Source: an uncultured Prevotellaceae bacterium
GTDB taxonomy: Bacteria; Bacteroidota; Bacteroidia; Bacteroidales; Bacteroidaceae
Assembly: GCA_947306845.1 (NCBI GenBank)
Contig: CAMZHP010000149.1
Location: 1 to 7,958, forward strand
Reading direction: 5' to 3'
Length of the DNA stretch: 7,958 nucleotides
The notes below the pieces were generated by a model. It saw only the letters and a list, made by a program, of their open reading frames with translations. It searched no databases and was not told where the DNA came from. Positions 6,401 to 7,958 of this stretch are shown piece by piece. A program made the translations under genes and the position numbers. Positions within the stretch are counted from its first letter, which is position 1. Each line of letters begins with the position of its first letter.

Positions 6401-7958
6401 ATGTCCAGTTGTAAGTCTGATACATGTGCAGTCGCAGCGTAAGTGTCTCCTGCTTTCTTTCCGAAGAGGTGAAGTCGAAGTCGATGTATCTCCCGTCGAT
6501 GACATAGGGTGAACTACAGAACATATAGACATGTTCGGCATAGATGGCATCGGGATCGTAGGACAGTTCGCGTGCCTGGGTGTAGGCGATGGCTCCAGAA
6601 GTTGTCTCGAAGCGTGCCCGTACGGAGAAGTGCGCCAGTACAGGCGTGTTCTCCGGCAACATACAATCGACATTCCAGAAGCCATCCGTGTTGGCCATGG
6701 CATGTCCAATCTCGATGTCATCGGCGAATACGGTGACAAGGCTCAGTGCCGGGGCATATCCATTGATGGGAACACGCAGTTCGGCCACCTCCTCGGGTAC
6801 GCTGATGTCCACGCCGCTGACGTACACACGTGCGGTGCCGAGTGGCTGTCGCACCTGCTGTCCGTCGATGGTGAGCAGCAGCCATGCTGTACTTTGGGGT
6901 TCGCCCTGACCGAGTGTCTGCACTGCGAAACGTGTGGTCTCTCCCAACTCTGCAATGGCGATGGGGATGGTGATGCGGTTGTCCTGCTGGGTGAACTGCA
7001 CCACGCGCTGGCCTGTCATGGCCGAGCCTGGCACGATGGCGGTGATGGAGGGGAGGTCCACCACCAATTGTGCGGCCGTCACGCGCCCTTCATACTCTGG
7101 TTTGAGCGTGATGTTAGCACGCAGGGAGAAGTTGCTGCCTAATCCCACCTCGCTCTTGTTGGCGTAGAAGACGGTGTTTTGGATGTCGGTGTAGTAGAAT
7201 CTTGTCTCGTCGAGGACGGGCACGGTCGGGAAGGTCACCTTCTTGATAATGCCGCTCTTCACCGATGCCTTCTGTTTCACATAGTCGGTGCCCTCAGTAA
7301 GTCCTATTTCAGTATAATGTGTCAGTCGGCTCATGCGCCCGAGCAGAGAAGTGGAGGTCATCATCGTGACGGTGTAGTCGCCGTCGGGCATGTCTTCGAC
7401 GGTGATGTCGGCGTTGCTCATGGCGTAGGTGGCATAGAGTTCGCCATTGGCATCATAGATGTTGGTGGTCACCGCCACGTTGTCGGTCTGCTCCATCTTC
7501 AGTGAGAGTCCTCCAAGGGCTGTCAGTGGCAGTGTGGCGTTGCCCTTACCCTCGCTGTCGAGCACAGTGGTGGTTTCCACGGGCTTGAACGCATTCTTGC
7601 GACTGGTTGCTGTCAGGCGCAGGTGGTCGCCGGCGCTGGCACCCTCGACAAGCACAATCTGCGGGTACTGCACGGAGATGTTTTCCAATGTCTGGCCGGT
7701 GGTGAGGTTATACACCTGCACATCCACGTTGTCCATGTCGTTGTATACAGGCAGCACATTGCCTACCTCGCCTTCCATCACGCTCTCGGTGAAAGGCATC
7801 TCGTAGTGCACCACCGGGCCGGTGATTTCCCGGAGCACGACGTGGGTAGCCTGTGGGTCGGCGAGTGGCAGGGTGGTGTTGCCGCGCCAGGTGATATAGC
7901 GCGGGTTGCTTACGGTGAGCACACCGGCACCTTGCACGGCCTCAAGACTGAAGTTGCC
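3495..7958 (-). CDS. Large multidomain, probably exported, Ig-like/carboxypeptidase-regulatory-like protein, 5' truncated by window edge
   Basis: I recognise domains but not a named gene. The frame is open to base 7958, so the GTG at 7937 is an internal valine and the true start lies outside; 1487 residues are visible. Numbered from that Val: 1-585 are beta-rich, apparently several Ig-like or regulatory-like repeats; 588-1037 are largely helical and charged, with a hydrophobic stretch at 931-987; 1040-1135 is a carboxypeptidase-regulatory-like domain starting DPSGFVYEAV and ending in a WLPVPPPQLDVNI motif; 1144-1249 resembles an SbsA/Big_5 Ig-like domain; 1250-1345 is another Ig-like domain; 1354-1430 is a chitobiase/hexosaminidase C-terminal-type domain (EGATIWYTTDGS..., YTEPIVL, TIRAQAVK); 1436-1480 is a secretion-type tail. 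No catalytic motif is visible. A surface or extracellular protein with adhesive or structural use is the best inference. A hairpin follows 10 bases after the stop, and no partner gene is evident. Confidence 0.9.
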   Translation of the reverse strand, partial: GNFSLEAVQGAGVLTVSNPRYITWRGNTTLPLADPQATHVVLREITGPVVHYEMPFTESVMEGEVGNVLPVYNDMDNVDVQVYNLTTGQTLENISVQYPQIVLVEGASAGDHLRLTATSRKNAFKPVETTTVLDSEGKGNATLPLTALGGLSLKMEQTDNVAVTTNIYDANGELYATYAMSNADITVEDMPDGDYTVTMMTSTSLLGRMSRLTHYTEIGLTEGTDYVKQKASVKSGIIKKVTFPTVPVLDETRFYYTDIQNTVFYANKSEVGLGSNFSLRANITLKPEYEGRVTAAQLVVDLPSITAIVPGSAMTGQRVVQFTQQDNRITIPIAIAELGETTRFAVQTLGQGEPQSTAWLLLTIDGQQVRQPLGTARVYVSGVDISVPEEVAELRVPINGYAPALSLVTVFADDIEIGHAMANTDGFWNVDCMLPENTPVLAHFSVRARFETTSGAIAYTQARELSYDPDAIYAEHVYMFCSSPYVIDGRYIDFDFTSSERKQETLTLRLHMYQTYNWTFHTKLNTTDTTRIESVNLIAKLESGDIVLLPATYDGSLGMWTSHTADIATEMYGGTTPVAVAVDIHLKNMKYKVDSELLSIVNNMLPNMQSSLQETLDLIDSYFDQFTEETDPERLNQLFAEFNEIFGIDPDMEILPEWQNLTDEQFIAKVHELAENFSFDREGFLSANMYDLQMDGITIEHATGLSGAALMEEGYDEIPTTDGKNVYLYSDDVKLIIVDFANDMKVTCDLTAEMPTMANGWNGYTFDDLLKNLSDINNNFDKVKWVIELIQNSCMAMIKGMKIEENIVMCENAIRIYEQAKNEGRMVDEAKRELARVTGNKAFWEGLQNWSNTLKDEGPNVSTALAAFTKGDGPLAKAMTFVSCTVKVVEKALAWAAIICDIAEAVEKLQGVIKIHNEVPNPCEDDAANAERIRKDIVGYGVGTGILYTAVVALDAVALVDTNTGLLAAVGSGGTSLVMSVIGCGLVIVKTLLMETYAKDYKQRINNWEQEIFLLECDREKPDFDPEHPYWKKRIEALKRYNLSVVHDPSGFVYEAVTDNRVQDATASIFYEGDIEDVYGDVHRGPILWDAENYGQVNPQITNAEGRYNWDVPQGLWQVKIEKNGYETAFSEWLPVPPPQLDVNIGIRQLAQPTVKKAIAYEDGIEVEFSKYMRPETLHGAHIWLTRDGKLLHSNPWQLNTSKNWEGDASYVSRILVHPDEGLKAGDKVTLTVRREVESYAGVQMANDFQQEFVVTNRVRQIATDSILEVPKGGVRQFRVVAYPASAAVGKRVVATFQHDFMATVSETATFDEKGVAMLTIHGLSGGSGCISLAMEEDEKVKTDATVVVLDPNAIPVATPMASRISGTGVLPGDLLELWCDTEGATIWYTTDGSCPCDENGTRRQYTEPIVLNPPVTIRAQAVKGDQPESRVVNFHYDLWTGVRNTNATSPTIEGYYDTDGRRLNHPQRGVNVVRMSDGTTHKVVVK
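3498..3632 (-). other. C-terminal secretion-tail-like segment of the large protein
   Basis: The final 45 residues follow the hexosaminidase-type domain and contain YYDTDGRRLNHPQRGVNVVR (1449-1468) and end SDGTTHKVVVK. This GRRL-x(2)-PQ-x-G-hydrophobic...KVVVK pattern resembles the short beta-rich tails (type IX sorting-like) at the ends of many secreted Prevotella and Bacteroides proteins. It supports export to the surface or medium; whether type IX secretion is used depends on genes outside the window. Confidence 0.6.
4827..6176 (-). other. Helical module inside the large protein (unassigned)
   Basis: Residues 588-1037 (numbered from the Val at 7937) differ from the beta-rich flanks. They are rich in Glu, Lys, Leu, Ala and Asn with apparent amphipathic helices, for example around 595-670 and 760-850. 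A weakly hydrophobic helix lies at 866-899 and two long apolar stretches at 931-987. Hand counts of single 60-base lines give about 42% G+C at 5461-5520 and 5581-5640, against 52-65% in lines between 7561 and 7740. I cannot name the fold. It leads directly into the DPSGFVYEAV domain. Confidence 0.6.
4977..5147 (-). other. Hydrophobic helical hairpin within the large protein
   Basis: Residues 931-987 hold two apolar stretches, GYGVGTGILYTAVVALDAV (932-950) running on to 953, and about 959-986, which contains VGSGGTSLVMSVIGCGLVIV. A short DTNTG turn separates them, and there is almost no charge inside. Gly spacing of the GxxxG/SxxxG kind would suit tight helix packing or membrane insertion. Cys916 (NPCEDD) and Cys1010 (LLECDREK) flank the pair and could form a disulfide after export. 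It lies in the middle of a protein that otherwise looks fully exported, so a plain transmembrane anchor is doubtful. Confidence 0.55.

Noticed and set aside
6531..7142. Plus-strand open frame of 203 codons
   Set aside because: It is a shadow of the beta-rich N-terminal part of the large protein; the His/Cys-rich product reflects the sense codons.
7935..7937. GTG as the start codon of the large gene
   Set aside because: The frame stays open to the window edge (GNFSLEA precedes it) and no signal peptide follows, so it is an internal valine.

Overview
The window looks like chromosomal DNA from a Bacteroidales bacterium, most likely Prevotella or a close relative. The grounds are the style of the encoded proteins (an M13 peptidase ending in a KxxxxIW tail, a large RluA-type synthase with a coiled-coil extension, and a secreted Ig-like protein ending in a GRRL..PQRGVNVVRMSDG..KVVVK-like tail), a TAnnTTTG promoter-like box, the lack of clear Shine-Dalgarno sequences, and the purine-rich AGTTA/ATTGAAG repeats after stop codons. 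This assignment is inference; there is no rRNA or other marker gene here.

Layout: (1) 2-1339, plus strand: the C-terminal two thirds of an M13 (neprilysin/PepO-like) zinc metallopeptidase, cut by the left edge. (2) 1340-1798: a 459-base gene-free gap between convergent genes, crowded with inverted and tandem repeats. (3) 1799-3403, minus strand: a complete 534-residue RluA-family pseudouridine synthase with a 330-residue N-terminal extension. (4) 3404-3494: a 91-base gap holding a promoter-like box for the synthase gene and a hairpin 10 bases after the stop of the next gene. (5) 3495-7958, minus strand: the last 1487 residues of a very large, probably exported, mosaic protein, cut by the right edge.

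The three genes show no evident shared pathway: peptide turnover in the envelope, RNA modification in the cytoplasm, and an extracellular or surface protein. The synthase and the large protein are co-oriented, but a hairpin and a promoter-like box lie between them, so separate transcription is plausible.

I see no convincing new multi-gene system. The parts most worth a second look are: the helical, hydrophobic module inside the otherwise beta-rich large protein, which also has lower G+C than its flanks; a hairpin repeat found in both gaps in the same orientation relative to the gene it follows; the 60-base inverted repeat; and the tandem repeats at both convergent gene ends, one of which runs into the last codons of the synthase gene.
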